NCBI GenBank assembly: GCA_013396655.1
Contig: WBMV01004349.1
Location: 773,943-837,942, forward strand
Direction: 5' to 3'
Length of the DNA: 64,000 nucleotides
Origin: Campylorhamphus procurvoides
Taxonomy: Eukaryota > Chordata > Aves > Passeriformes > Dendrocolaptidae
The translations under genes were made by a program, and so were the position numbers. Positions 25,201 through 40,200 of this stretch are shown here, piece by piece (positions within the stretch are counted from its first letter, which is position 1; every line of letters begins with the position of its first letter). A model generated the notes under the pieces. That model was not told the origin of the DNA. It was given only the letters and a program-made list of their open reading frames with translations, and did not search any database.

Positions 25201-28200
25201 ATGACAAACTCTGCTTTGTGGCTGATTTGAGTCTCATCCAGTAGCAGGTTTATGTCCCAGCAGGGTGGGATGGAGCCATGGAGTGGATGGAGAAGGACTG
25301 TTCAGCTGTCATCCATGCTGGGATTGGAGAATGTCCTTTGTGTTCATGGAAAAGAATCTCCGCAGCCCCTTAAACTTTTTTTTTGATGAAACCTGAAAGT
25401 TTCAAAGTGCTTTAAAAATAGTATCGCTCTAAAATGTTCCAGTTGCTCCCTTGTGCCACCAGGAGGTTCCAAGTCACAGGAAGCTTCTGTTTACCCACTG
25501 CTGAACAAAGGAAGGTCCAGAAAATAATGCCATGGCCTGATCCTGAAACATGGAATTATCTCACTGGGATGCAGAAGCTGTTATTCAGTGAGGTGCCATA
25601 AAGGTGCTTTTAAGGAAACCCTTCCTGCTGGGAGTTGTTTTGCTGAGTCTTGACACGTGCTGGGGTTTTCTGGACTAAATTCTCAAAGAGGCCAAACAGT
25701 ATTTCAAGACCAGCTTGTGAATTGCTCTTCTGCAAAATCCAGTATTGATCAGCCTGAGCATGGGAAAGGAGAACCCCAGAAAGGGGCAAAGCTGAGTGTT
25801 TGTTCCACAGTGAAGGACCCTGCTGGGCCCTGTGCTGGCACACTCTGGAACCACACAGAGCTCCCAGGCTTTGGGATCTCCCATTGGCTCACCTTCTGTC
25901 TGACTCCAGAAAGCCTCAGGGACAATGCCCATCTCTACTTGAAGTGTTTACAGCCTAATCCAGCTTGATCTGTTGTTTTGGACACTCTGGATGACTCTTT
26001 TGTCAAATGAAGGCCAAAAGGAATTAAGGAAATTGTGAGAATTCAAAAGGAAAAATAAAAGCAAAGGGAGAAAAAAAGCTCTTTAGTTTCGACACCTTAA
26101 AATACAGCCATCAAAGGAAAAATCTAATTGAAATTGTCAGTGTTTGTTGAAGCCTAAACTTCCTCCATGTTATGAATGTGAAAGAGAACACTTAAAATTA
26201 TGTAGGGAATTGGGAAATATTTTGAACTTTTGAGGTTGATTTACGCTGTATAAATATGTCTCAATTTCATCTGCTGCATTAGGGAACTATTACTGTCAGA
26301 ACTTCCAGTGCAACAAATTTTAACATTTACAGTTTTTAAAATGTCAACACTTTTCATTCCTATTTACATAGGGAAGCTTTGCTTTCCAGCAGTTTATTCC
26401 AGGCTGGGTAGAGGGTCAAGAGAAATGTCTTCTTTTTTTGAAGAAGTTTGTGCCAGGCTGAGGTGAGATTGAGACAAAAAAATAATTGATTTCCTCCTTT
26501 TGATTTAGAGTAAAAATTCTTGGAAAAGCCTGAGAACTGCCAGTTCTCAGAATTTAAAGGACAAAGGACTCAATTTTGAATACAGTCGGGTTTTCAGAAA
26601 TTACGAGCTTGTTGGTCTGTCATTACTCTCCAACATATTCCCAATTCCCATCCAGTTGTAGCATTGAAACATGTCAAGTAAAAGGATAATTAGAAATATC
26701 TCATTCATCTCTTGCCACATAAAACCAGTATGTTTAACCTGAGTTAGGCAGGATGTTCTCTTAAGTAAGTAGGTCATTCTTGCTTAGCAGCTGAGCAAAA
26801 CTAACCTTTAGTTTCATGGAAGCAGCAAAAAGGCAGAGTGTGAATCATGTTAAACTCATGATTAAATCCCCTGAAGCTCAGTCTGGGGGTGCTGGGAGCA
26901 GAGCTGAGTGCTCTCCACAGCTCCTGGTGCAGCACCAGGAGTTTGGGTCCTGCTCTTGCCCTGCACTTGCAGGTCCCCCAGTGCCTCCAGGTGCATGGCC
27001 AGACTGAGACACTCAGCAGTGGTTCCTGCCAAGTTTCTGTCCAGAAAAGCTGTTTTGCACTGGCAGTGCAGGTGGCCCTGGTGCACATATGGGAGGAATT
27101 GGCTTAAGAGTGTTACAAACACTGAAATCTTCCTTCTTCCCTGTTGTGGCCATACATCCCCTTCTGCTCGTTCTCAGTAGTCCATTGATTATACAGCCCA
27201 TCTGGTGGGATTTTTTTCTGGAAGATATGATTTTTAGGCTAGGATTTCTGGTGGGTGAGTGCAACTTTAGTGCTTGTGGCATCATAGTTCTTGATGATTG
27301 ATTGGTGTGGTGTTAGCAGAGCCACCCCCTGTGCCTCTTGCCTCCGGAGTGTCCCCAGCTGCCTCCAAGGTCTGTCAGCTGGGCTGGAGCACAAATACAA
27401 CTCCCATTAAAAGGGTTCATCTCCTGGTAAATCTCTTTCTCATCTAGTAGCTGGTTTGTGACTGGTACAAATTTCCATGGGGGTGGGAGGTCCAACGGCC
27501 AAATTGGATGAGTGAGGAAATAGGAGGGAGCTGTTGTTCTCTGAGCTCCTGTAGTTGTGCAGAGCACAGGGTATGCTGATGATGGGGGAACACAATTGCA
27601 CAAATGCATAGAGCTGCATTTTCAAAGCAGCCTGAAAATGCTGTGTCCAGAAGAAGTGTCACTATCTGAGTGCAGTTCTCCCCCAGGAGAGGGAGAATAA
27701 CACAGGGAGAGGCTTCAGTTAAGAAACTGTTGCTTTTCTCGATTGCATAAATATGTCATTGTGTCCACTGGGCATTTGTGTGGAATTAAGGTTCCTAGGA
27801 ATGAACTGTTTATTTCTGGTGTCACATTCATTTAAGCTTCTCATGTTGAACAGGCAACTTGTAGACAGGAAGAGAGATATGTGGGTTAAAATAACCACTC
27901 AGCAGCCAGTCTCTATGGGTGATATCCTGCCAGTTGCTCAAAAGCCCTGGGACACCAGGAAAGACATATGAAAACACTGAGGCAATGAGCAGTCAGCAGA
28001 ACTGGGACAGCCAGGGATAGGAGCTGGATTGCAGTCTGCAGACATGGATACTGGGCTGGGCTGGGGCTGGGCAGGACATGGCCAGAGGAGTCACTGAGAG
28101 AACAGAGTATGGGCAGAAAATTGTGAACTCTCAGTTTTGCCTGGAGAATCTATGGAGTGAAAGATTAGCAAATCCCCAGTGCAAGGTGATTTATCATTAG

Positions 28201-31200
28201 TCATTCAAACTTTGGGACTGTTCCCTGGATAGGTGGCTTTAGTGAAAGTGACTGTGCTGTGGCAGGGTCATGACTGTGCATGGACAAAAAAAATGTCCCA
28301 TAATAAATAAAAAGACCCAAGTCTTTCCTCACCCACAATATCATCATATCAAATGCCTGAGCTCCTACTGCAGACTGACAGTGGTTTTCCTGTGTGTAGG
28401 AAGCCAAGCATAACAAGGAGACTGCATTAGCACTTCTGGCTGGAGAGCAGCCAGAGATGATGTTCAGAATTCCTTGGGTGGTTTAAGTGCTCTGTGCCAT
28501 TGCAGTGGGCTGTGTGCCTGCTCCAGATCAGGTTCACTTCTGGGGAAACAGTAAAGTGTTGGGGTTTGCCCCTCAAAAGTTTTTGCACAGCTGGGTAGCT
28601 GAAAGAACCCTTTAGTGCCTGGGGCCAGAGGGTGGTGCAGTGAAGTGTCCGTGTGGTCACTGGGTGAGGACAGCACTTGCCAGAGTAGAGACCAAGAGCA
28701 CAGACAGTGAGGACGGTGCCTACAGGAGCCTGCCTTGTGCAGCTGCTCAGCAGGACCAGATCAGGAACTTGTGCCAGTGAAGATCTTCCCCAGGTACAGA
28801 CCCCACCAGCTGCAGTAGCACTCAGTGCAGTGTTGCTGACAGCACTGTGTGATCAGCAGCATTCCATGTCCAGCTGGTGCCTTTCATGCATCCCCTTTCC
28901 ACAGCACTGTCTACTCATGTCTTTGCCAAGCATCATCCATGCCTTCACCAAGCATCATCCATGCTTTCATTTTCATTCCCTGCTGGCTGGCCCTGCCAGC
29001 TGGAGCCTCTTCAACAGCTCAGGTCCTCAGCACGTGGAGATGTGTAGCACGAAGGCTCGTTGTGCTTAACCCATGTGGTTAATGAGGGCAATTTTCCTTC
29101 CAAGCAAACCAGGCCGAGCCTGTCAGGGAGCCCGAAGAGCCTCGTCCATGGATGTGTCAGTTCACACCTTCTCTAAATGCTCTGAATTGATGACTCAATA
29201 ATGTTAAATACACTAGTGATTCCTTACCCTCTGCAGGGGTCTGACACAAAAGGTCCTCACTTGGGAACTGTAGGAAACTGTAGATGGTCTGAGGTACTGG
29301 GAACCACTGCTCCTGTTCGGGGCACTGTGGATTAGATGTAAACAGCCCCTGGTTGCCCAAGGGCTTGTTGAGCATCCAGGTTTCCATTCCTTTCACTCAC
29401 ACCTTACAGAGAGGCAGCCTGCAAGGTGTACATGGAAATGTGCATTCTCAGCCTGAAGGAACTGCACTGCTTAGGAACTCTCTCCTTTCGCATCCAGGGA
29501 CGCTGAAACACCCTGGTTTTTCTTCCCAGCTTCAGCCTGAGGAAGCTGCACAGCGAATCTGAGAATTTACCTCTGGACCCCCAAAGACAGCATTTGTAAA
29601 GGGTTTCTTACCCCCTTGGCTTTTCTTCTGCAGCCTCCTCACTGGACTGTTTCCATTCCTATAGTGTAGGGTGTATGTTAAAATCTCTGGACACACCAGA
29701 GTGAGAGGAAAGATGCAGAATCCTGGCCATGAGAAACTCAGCAAGACAGGGAGGGAAAACTCTCAGCTGGGCATGTCAGATTCTGTGGTAAATGGAGCTG
29801 CCCTCCTGCCCCAGTTAACTCTGGTGTTGCAGGGTGTGGATGAGCATCAGGGAGCAGATAGGCAGAGCTTGCAGCGAGGTCTCTGCCAATCTCAATATTT
29901 AAATCTCTTTCTTTTTTGCAGAAACCGCAAGTCCCCTGATTTCAAATCCTTTCCCGCTTTTACAAAGTAAGTGTGATGAATGTCTGTGGGGCACAAAGGC
30001 AAGACTGCCCCCTGCAGCCCTGCTGCCCTGCCCTCTTGGCATCTTTCATCAAGAAATGGGTTTTTATTATGAGTCCAGGTGTCAAAGACCAAAGTGCCTC
30101 AGTTCAGTGTCTCTGGTTTCAGGTTTAAATGCAGCAGAAATCCTTTGGGGTGTTTCTGTGCCGTGTGAAGCTGTTAGACCACTTCATTTACAGCCCTTGG
30201 GTTGGGTTTTTTCTTTTGTGAAATATGCCAGTAATACTTGTTCTGAGACCAGGACTTGAAAATGAGCTCATAGTTAAGTTAGATTGACACACATTAAAAC
30301 TTGCCATCATGGCTCAGCTCAATAAATGCCTGTGCAGAGCCAATTCCCTTTGCCCTGGGAGCACAGATGAGAAACAGGAGCCCTGCTGGGAGCAAGCAGG
30401 AGGGGAAGGAGAGAAGGTTTGGGGTGGGCAGGCATAGGTGATCTCTGCTGGAGATTCTGCCCCGTGCCCTTGATGTTTTCAGCAGGTGGAACTTCTTCCC
30501 TTGCCTTCCTGTATGTTTGGTTCCTGCTTGGCTTGCGTCAGAATTTTAGGGGTGAGGTCTTTGGCACCAGCCTGGCAATCCAGGCCAGCCCCAGGTGCTG
30601 CACCCTAAACATGACCACAGTGAGGGAGGACTCGTGTTCTTCCTCCACTTACAAACCTGAGAGAGAATGGGGAGCTTTTTTCAGAACATGAGAGTTCATG
30701 TAGGAAAAGAAATCCAGTGAGTGCCAACACTTGACTAGAGGGATGCAATGGGGCCTCCCCTTTTTAGAGCTTCAGAGCACCTTGTTACCCAGCACCTCTT
30801 ACTGTCTGAGCTGGGTGGAAGTGACAGAAGTTCTGTTTTCAGAAACTTCTGCTGGTTTTGAGGTGTAATGGCATTTTTAGGAGCCTGCTGCTGGTTCTAC
30901 TGTCTTGTTTCTTGAGTTTTTGTCAAAGGGATGAGAAGATGCAGTTACACTGTTAGTGAAGCTAAAGCCGGTGGAAACATTGGGTGGGAGCACTAAGTTT
31001 TTCTCACAGTTCTTCTGCATTTGTTTGTTATCAAGTTGTGGACAGAAGTGTTGAAATGTGGCTCTTTTCTATTGAGGAAAGAGCTGCCTGGGGCTCTCCC
31101 TGTGCTGCTGCCACTGCTGAGCCACTGCGGGCGTCACTGGGTGTCACTCCAAGCACCTCAGGGCACTTTCTGTTGAAACTTTCTGATAAAGCTCTCAACT

Positions 31201-34200
31201 CATGTTCTTGTCCTGGCCTCAGACCAGGCTCTGCTATTTTCCCTGGCTTAGATGTGGTAATGAGAGTTAACATGGGAATTAGAGTGATTTATTTAACCTA
31301 AGCACAAGTGCTGGTTTCCCTCTGCCTTGGCTCACACAGCTGCTGCCTTGCTCTGGGGCCTTGCTCACTGCGTGAATGTAAAGCACTAATAAAAGTGTCT
31401 AATAATAGCCCTGGGGAAGGATGTTTTAAATTGTACAACCAAATGTGAACGTCAGTTCTGTGTGGCTCAGGAGACTGAAGGGGTTCCAGCAGCTGCTGGT
31501 TCTTTAGGTTTCTCTGGAGGTGTTTTCAGAGAGGACCTGGGCAGCCAGTAAGGGTGACATGATGGCATGTCTTGGAGCAGAGAGGGACCTGCCTCACAGA
31601 GGAGGTTGGGTTTTTTTGGGAAGAATGCTTTGGAAAAGAAACTTTGTGGTCAACAGCCAACACAGAGCACACCACAGCCAAACGCCATCTTTTGGGAAGG
31701 AATCTCTCTGGTGCTTGATAGGAGACAGAAATGCCATTGCTTGGGGCTGCTGCAATGCTGGAGTTCAGGCAGCCTGCCAGAGGCTGTTCCAGGTGCCCTG
31801 GGATGGAGGGGTTGTAGTTCCAAAGGCACCACTTGCTCACAGCAGATTTCCTTTGCTCTCCACTGCACAGTCCCTTCGTGTTGGGAAAAGAGAATGAGAG
31901 TCAGACTCCTCTGAGATCAGCTGCATGTAGAGCAGTCCTTTCTGCTGGCAGACAGGACATGTTCAGTGATTTCCTCCTCCCAGATTTTCAAATATTTTGC
32001 CTCAGAAGAGGACAACATGTTTGGACAATGCTCTCGGGCACAGGATGGGATTGTTGGGGTGTCCTGTGCAGGACCAGGAGCTAGACTTCGATGATCCTCT
32101 TGGGTCCATTCCAGCTCAGGATTTTCTGTGATTCTCTGGTTCTATAAGAGCTGTTCAGTCAGGACTCAGATTCAGCACAGGGGAGCACAGGGACAGCACA
32201 TCTTGATAAAAACCTGCTGTTTCTGTGCCACAGGCTCTGAGTGCAAGGAACAGGCAATGAGGAAGGAGGGATCGGAGGAGGAAGAAGGGACTGGAGGAGG
32301 AAGGAGATGGGAGAAGATGGTGTGTGGGGATGGCAGGGGAGCAGCAGAGGTGATGTGCAGTCACCTGTCATATACTCAGCATTGTATAGTCTCCCCTTCT
32401 CTGATGCCACATGGACAGGTCTGGCCCACACAACATTTGCCACTTCATGCGGATTTTGCTGCCAGATTGAAGCTGCAGGATTTGCAGAAGGCTCCTGAAC
32501 ATGCAGCAAGAACACAGAGCCAGAGGGACAGCAGGGCCAGTGGGGCGACCTCAAACCTCAGGGAGTCCAGATACTCATGATTTCTTTTCCTTGTCTGACA
32601 TTTTGGACTGTGAGGGGGAATGCTCCGGAGGCAGCTCTGTCACCTCTCCCCAGGCAGTGGTTACTTGGAGTGAGCTGTGGAAACAAGGAGGGGAAGGGAA
32701 AGGCTTCTCCTGGAGCCTGGTGAATTTATCCTCTGTGGCCTTGATGTGACAGATGTGACAGAAGGTTGTGTGAGTGCAGCAGCCCTGCTGGGAATGGTTT
32801 TGGGATGCTGTAGCCTACGTCCTGCACCAGTCCAGGAAGGCTCCAGGAACTGTGGTTACAGGTGGTAACTGGAGTCCCAACTCACAGCCTGAGCCAGCCA
32901 AGGACACAGTGGGAGCCCAGCTGGCACCAGCACATGTTCAGTATCTGCACAGAGAGGAAGCTTGGAGAAAGCAGAGCTCCCTTCTCCCCAGCCTGAGGCA
33001 ACAGAGCTGGAAGAGTCACAGCACTTGGCACTGCTCAGAGGCCCATGGGCTCAAGGGAGAGCTGAGAGCCTGGCTGAGCACACAGGGTGAAGGGCTGGGT
33101 TTTCTCAGTGAAAGGATGTACCACTGCTCCTGCCACAGCTCCCACCTCTCAGATGTGGAGCAGCAAGAGGAACTGGTTGCTGAGGCACTGAAGGGCTTGG
33201 GAAGGTGAGGCAGAAGGTTTCTAGCAGCATGAGACAGGCTGTCTGGGCAGTCCTGCTGCAGGCTGGGAGCCTCTGAGCCATGTCATGGGCTCCTCCTGCT
33301 TTGCTCATACTGGTCTGTCTTGGCCCTCTGGAACTGCTGGGGCTATGGGAGCACAGATGTTCTCAGGGGTCCGTGTGGGCAGCACAGGGGGCCCAGCTTT
33401 CCCTGTACCTTCACGAGCAGAGTTGAGAGGAACAGGAGAGGCTTGTGGTTGAAACACAGGAAGATCTGCAAGCACCTTGCTGAGCTCAGCCCACCTGGAG
33501 GAGAACAGATCCCTCTGGATAAGGAAGCGTCAACCTGGGCAAGAGAGAGGAGTTCTGGAATTCTCCTGGGGAAGGAAGAGCAGAGGTCCTGCAGTGATGT
33601 GGAGGGAGCTGTGCTCCTGGGGAGGAGTGTGCCTCACAGGGCTGTGCAGGTCAGTTCTGACAACTTTTCCAGTTCAAGTTGCAAGAGAACTCGAAGGGGA
33701 ATTTAATCGCTGTGTTACCAGCCCAGGGGAACAGTTTTTTTCCCAGCAGAGACTTTTCCCTGGTTTTGGATACAGATTGGCTTTTTCTTCTCTCCATCTT
33801 CCAGATCCCTCTTCCTCTTCTAGACTGACCCATCCCACCCTTCTTCCAACCAGCCTGACTGTTCCCAGCTCTGTGGTGTGGAGGATGAGGGGCTTAAAAA
33901 TTGAAATCCCATAAGTATGAGGGTTGAGAAGACTCTGGGAAGTAAAGTAAAACCCCACAGGGTTTCTGCACATCCTCCCAAGCATCCCTCCTCTTGTTCC
34001 TGGGAAAGACTTTGGAATTGTTGGGTGAATTTAAATTTTCCCTTAGTTTTAGCTTGACTCATTTTCATTTGTGGCAAACTGTAGATTTGTGTGACTCTTT
34101 GTCTCAGGAGTATTTAGAAAATGCTTTGGCATTTTCAGAACTTGAAACTGTTTTTTTTTAAATAGATGATGATTTAGTTTCCAAAGTTGGACATCTATGG

Positions 34201-37200
34201 AGCATAGCAGAAGGGGCAGCTTTTGGAAATAGGATGAAAATCAACCCAATTTTTCTGAGAAGAATCACAAATGAGAGTCCTTTCAGAGTTACGAGTGCCC
34301 TGAGCACACAGGGTGTTTGTTGTGTGCCAGAGGTAGGCACACAACACACAGCTCTTCACAGAGCTGGAGGTGAAGAACTGTGGGGACCTTGGTGGTCAGG
34401 GCATGGTGGATGGAGATGGGAAGAACACAGGAAATGTTTTTCCAGGGTGAAAGGGAGTCAGACAAGGGGGGAGCTGGAAAGACAGCACAGGTTTATGGTG
34501 ATAGAATAGCTGAGAATACAACAGGAGGAAGGTAGAGCAGCTCAGTGAGACAATCAGTTGAGAAAGAAATGTGAGTGAAAGAGGAGAGCAAAATGAACAC
34601 AGGAGATGTGCTGTCTGGGGAATCCTGGGTGGGTGTGAGGGATCTGCTCCCCAGTGAGATGCCCTGTAACTGAGCTTGGGAAGAGCTGCTCTGGTGGCTA
34701 CTGGACCTGCTCCCAGGGCAGCTGTGCAGTTTGGGTGGGAGCAGAGATGGGGCCTGGGACTGCAGACTCAAAAGTGGAGTCCCTCATCACAGCTTTCTCT
34801 GGCCAAGGTCAGCACAGATACATCCCTGCTGATGTTCAGATGGCACATGGAGAGCTGACAGTGTCCAGGGAACTGTGGGGTGACATCTCCAGCTGTCAGC
34901 ATTCCTGAAGCACCTCAGAGGTGCAGGAGGGTCTGTTCTCCCCACGCTGTGTATAGGGGCAGAGGCTCCAGCAGAGCAGTGGGGCAGAGAGAGGGGTTGT
35001 TCTGTGAGCTGCCCTGGCTGCAGCATCACAGCCCTTCTGACCTGTCAGCAGGCACTTGGAAGTGTGACTGCTTTCACTACACGTTTGACACTTGAAGGGG
35101 AGTCAAGTTTGAGACATTTCCATCTGAGCCACATGAGCAGCAAAGACGTAACAGAGATCATCTAACATTGAAATAGGTATGAAAGAGGGATGGTTTGCAC
35201 CTACATGGGTCTTTCTCTCTCTGGTAGTTGCAAAATAAGTCTAAACAGTTAGATTACATTGTATTTCTTGTTGCATTTTACCACAAGTATTTCACTATTG
35301 CTGATTTTAGCAGAAACAGTCAGTCCCTGTTAATTCCTAAGGCCTGAAATCCCCAAGTGCCGCTTAGCTGTCCAAGTCTTCCCTTTTTCACAAACACAGT
35401 TACTTAAATACAGTATTTCCAAACTTCCTTGCTACAGCAAAACCCAGGAGTAGCATCACAAGCAAACACAGTATTGAGCACAACCCCAGATGGACCTGGC
35501 TCAGTCATTTAAGAGACTAGATTCTGTGGGAAAGGTTTAACCTCACAGCATGTGAGTACAGCTTATGCAGAGTGCTCATGGTCTCTTGGATGTTTCTTCT
35601 TGCAGGTTCCTGTAGCCATCAGATGAATTCTGGGATTTGCTACCTGATACAGATTTCTTAGAAAGTATAGCCAAGGCAGGCTTGTGCTCTCCTGGGTTTT
35701 GGATCTTCCAACCTGGATGCTGGTGCTTCTGCTTATTCATTGATGCAGAACATGTTTTTTCCTTTGAATGCAGATCTAGATTTCTGGAATAGTGTACCAA
35801 CAGACCTTGCTCTCTGTGTGTGTGCAGGCATTTGTATGCAAAGTTGTTTATATGCCATTCTGCTGCTCCAAAACAAAATGCCACTGCGTGAGAAGTGGCA
35901 GTGCTGCTGTAGCTGCAGGGATAGAGGCAAACTGCAATGTTACCATATCTCAGCATTGTAGGTCGAGATCACATCTGTCAACTAATGCTCTCAACTAATA
36001 CTGTTTAAACAGGCAACTGCAAACATTTGCTGTTAGGTTAATTCAGTGGAAAAAATGCACTCTGAACATCCTGGCTAGAACAGAGCTAAACGTATCTTTC
36101 AGCTCATGAGGGAGCTCTGCACCGGCTCTGCCCTGACTCCAGCTCATCCATATTCCTCTGGCACATGGCTCTCCTGCTCTGCTCTCAGCCTTCCAGCACA
36201 GCACTGATTTCTGTGCTTCCTGCCCTCCGCCTCTGCTTTCCCCAGTGACCTGCTGCCACCAGCCCCTGGACTCACCAGTCCCTGTCTCCCTGCACTTGTT
36301 GACAGCCACAAACCCCAGCTGAGTTCCCCCAGGGCACTGCTCCATGCCCCAGCTTCTGAGCTACAGGATTTTTCATAATCCAGTGCTCCTTGTCGTACTC
36401 AGGAAAGGCAGCAGAAACTGGAATTTGACAGAACTGGATGTACAATGAATTCACCAGGCTTTGCTCACAGCCTTAAAAAGAACAGGGATATGCTTAAAGC
36501 AGCCTGAGGGAGTGGCAGCGTGCAGCCTGCCCGATGTGTGTGCAGATCCAGAGAGATGCCCCTCACGCCCCGGCAGGTGCTTCCCTGCAGTCCCTCTGCC
36601 ATCCCAAGCCTTCTCCTGGCAGTAAGTGAAGCAGGAGGAAGGATGCCCGGCCCCAGCCCGGGCAGCAGTGACATGCCCGAGGTTTCCCTAAAGGCCGGCC
36701 CTGCAGCACTGCCCCACCGCCCTACGAACTGCAGTATGCACGTGTGCTGCTTCCCTGCATACTCTGTATAATTCTTCTGAACTGATTTCTCCCAAACAGA
36801 GCCTTACACCTGTGGAGCTTGTGGAATCCAGTTCCAGTTTTATAACAATCTCCTGGAGCACATGCAGTCCCACGCAGGTAAGCCGGGCACCTGGACTCGC
36901 TGCAGGTGGAGAGTTGCATTCTGCGCTGCTCCTGGTGCTGACCCCGTTGTGTGTCCACAGGGCTCTCTGTGCTCCCTGTTCCCAAAGCCCCAGTCATTTC
37001 ACCTGCAGCAAACAAGGATCCTCAAAGGCTGGAGCACACAGGCTCAGGGACATCCTAAACATCGCTCCTTTCCATAGGAAGAGAGGGCTCGTGCCGTGCT
37101 AGTGCAGAGCACATCACACTACTCATGCCCTTTATCCAGAGGTATCTAGAGACTCCTCACTGTGTGATCTCCTACAGCAGGATAAATCCCTCCTGCTCCC

Positions 37201-40200
37201 AAAGGGGTAGTTCTCATCGAAGCAAACCAACCAAAAACGCTTGCAGGGCAGCAGAGCCTTTGCCCACACAAGTCCTGTCCTGTGCTGGTGTCTCCTGGAG
37301 TTCTGCAAAGGACTTAAATATGTTCTTGGAAGAAGAATTTGCCATTTCAGCAGTTGTGTTCATTTCCCTCTCAGCTCCCTACAAAAGCAAATTCTGAGGA
37401 ATCATTCCAGTACTTTGTTTCCAAGTCACTGCTTTTGTTTTCTGTCTTGATACATAAGAGACGATTTTAAAATTTCAAAGCCAAAGCTCTTTCAAAGACA
37501 GCATTATTTTTTCTTTTTTTCTTTTTTCCCTCTTGAACGTAAATTCAGGGAAACTAACACAGGTTTAAAAACAAATGCTCTTTGACAGACCTGTGGTCTC
37601 CAGCAGACAGCTGCTCTGTTGAGATGCAGATTCACTGTAGGCCCTGAGGAGAGTGGCAAGGGGGGGACAAGTGGCTTGAAAAAAATAGTATTTTCCATTC
37701 TGTAACAATAATTCTAACAAAAGTTCCTTCTCGTTTTGTGGTTTAGCTTTAGTCCTAATTTTAATAGTGTCCCTTGAGTTCTTCATCCATGAGGTTCCTC
37801 TAGCCAATTCGGTTCCTGTTGGCAAATCCTAATGCAGGCTTTGTGTGTTGTTCAGCAGCTGATTTATTTATCACCTATATAATGTTACAAAAAGACTTTT
37901 AGGGTGATTTGTTAGAAGAAGGTGTGTATTTCAGTTTCTGTTAGAGCATGAGCTGGTTCCTATGCAATAGTGGCACTCCTTGTTACCCCAAGGAGTGGTG
38001 GAGCTCTACTCAGGGCAAGGCTGCTGTCACTCCGTGGTGTTGGGGTCTGCCCTTGCTGGTTGTCCATGGCAGCGTCTGCTGCCTCCACACTGTGTCCTGA
38101 CCATCCTGTTCCTTGCGCTGAGCTCTGGTACTGGAAATGCAGCATTTTGAGTTGCAGCTCTTGGTGACAATGAGTTGAGGAGCTGCAGAGGAAGGGCCAA
38201 GCTGAAAAGTCCAAGGGGAGAATGGCAGCTCACAGACAGGGTGTGAGCTGTTGGAAATGTTAAGCCAGTGCTCCCTGCAGCTTCCTCCTTCTCTCCTCTA
38301 TACAAGTGAGCTATGGGGATGGTGGTGAGGGCTCCAGGGAGGTCCTGGCACATGTTGCCCAGAGAAGCTGTGGCTGCCCCATCCCTGGAAGTGTCCAAGG
38401 TTGGGTTGGGCAGGGCTTGGAGCATCCTGGGCTAGTGGAAGGTGTCCCTGCCCGTGGCAGGAGTGAGGAACGGGATGATCTTTAAGGTCCCTTCCAATCC
38501 AAACCAGTCTGTGGTTCTGTGATTGTTCCCCTAGGTTACTTTGAACACAGAACAGGGCTGGTGGGAACAGGGGTATCTGTTATCCAACTCCTGTACAGTC
38601 GGATCCTGCAGAGCTGTATGAATGGGTAAATCCCTTCTCCCCAGCTCAGGATTACTCTTGTTAAACTATTTTTTCACCTCTCCCTGCTCTGTTCACAAGT
38701 CCCTGTCTTCTGCTTGGCTGATTCTTCCCGAGTGTCTCACTGGTACAGTGACAGCAAGCCTGTCCTTGTCTTCTTTGAGTGTCTGTCTCCTTTGAGAGGC
38801 TGTCCCCTGTGAAAGCCGCTGTCCCCTCCTGTAGCATCTCTGCAGGTGGTGCTTGGCAGCCCTGTGCTCACACCTCTTCCTCTGGAGGGGGCAGCAGGCT
38901 TTCCCCATATGTGCACTGGGGCAATGGGCATGAGGGCAAAGCAAAATGAGAAGTGAAAACTACGGACAGCATTGGTGGGTGTCTGGCTTTGGGGATTGTA
39001 CATGAGCAGAGAACACTGGGGATCAAAGAGGGCTTGCAGTTACTCTGGCAGAGGTTTGTTGCCTTCTACTCTGACAGGAGGTTGGAACCAGGTGGGGGGT
39101 CAGTCCTTCTCCCAGGTAACAAATGACATAACAAGAGGAAACAGCCTCAAGTTGTGCCAGAGGAGGTTCAGATTAGATATTAGAAAAACTTTGTTCACTG
39201 GAAGGGTTGTCAAGCATCAAAACAGACTACTCACAGCAGTGGTGGAGTCACCATCCCTGGAAGTCTTAAAAGAAAAAGTTTGGATGTGTCACTTGAGGCC
39301 ATGGTTTAGTGTAGTGGTGAACATAGTTGGGGTGCTGGGTTGACAGTTGGATTTGATGACTTTAAAGGTCTTTTCCAACCTAAACAGTGATTCTGTGATT
39401 CTGTTATTTCCATATCCAAGAGAAGCATCGGCCCAACATCTCTGAAGTCTGTGAGTGCAGGGACCTTGCAGTGATCAGCAGAACTGGTGGCACAGGAACC
39501 ATAGACTGGGGACGCTGACACAGGGGCAGTTTAGCCCAGTCCATATGCCTGGCTCAAGGAATGTTTCATTATTGGGATGCAGGGATACAAGAAACCCATA
39601 GGGGTCAAGTACTCCCTCACTTAATATGTTCAGGAGCCCTGTTTGGCTTGTTGTGTGTGACGCAAAGGGCTGATCTCTTCGAACTGACTATGCTGCCTCC
39701 CCTAAGCCCCTCAAGGGGACTGAGGCCAAGGAATGTGCTGCAGGCCTCCAGGAGCAAAACCAGGGACATTCTGGCTCTACAGTCATTCAGAGGGCTGGGC
39801 CTGGAGGCTGGAAGATAATCAGGACAGATTATAGCTCCATAAAGCAACTACACAGTGAGGAGAAGCAATTAGAATGTAAATTGAGTGCTGAAAGGCAGAA
39901 ATAGAACAGCAGAACACCAGGCAGAGGAATTTGTTCTGTAATTACACTGTACAGATATACAGCTTTGACTCCCTTTAGAGTACTTTGTTCAGGTTGAGTG
40001 CTGCCATATAATGCCCTTCCTACAATCTAGGCCTAAAAAAATAAAAGGACGACTAGGCTGAACCTGGATTAAAGGATTGGAGGCATGAAGAGAAATTAAA
40101 GAACCATGATCTGTGTAGTTCACAGACTGCCTGATAAGGAAGATGAGACTGAAATGCACAAATCTCGTTAATGCCATACTGAATGCCAGCAGATATTTGT

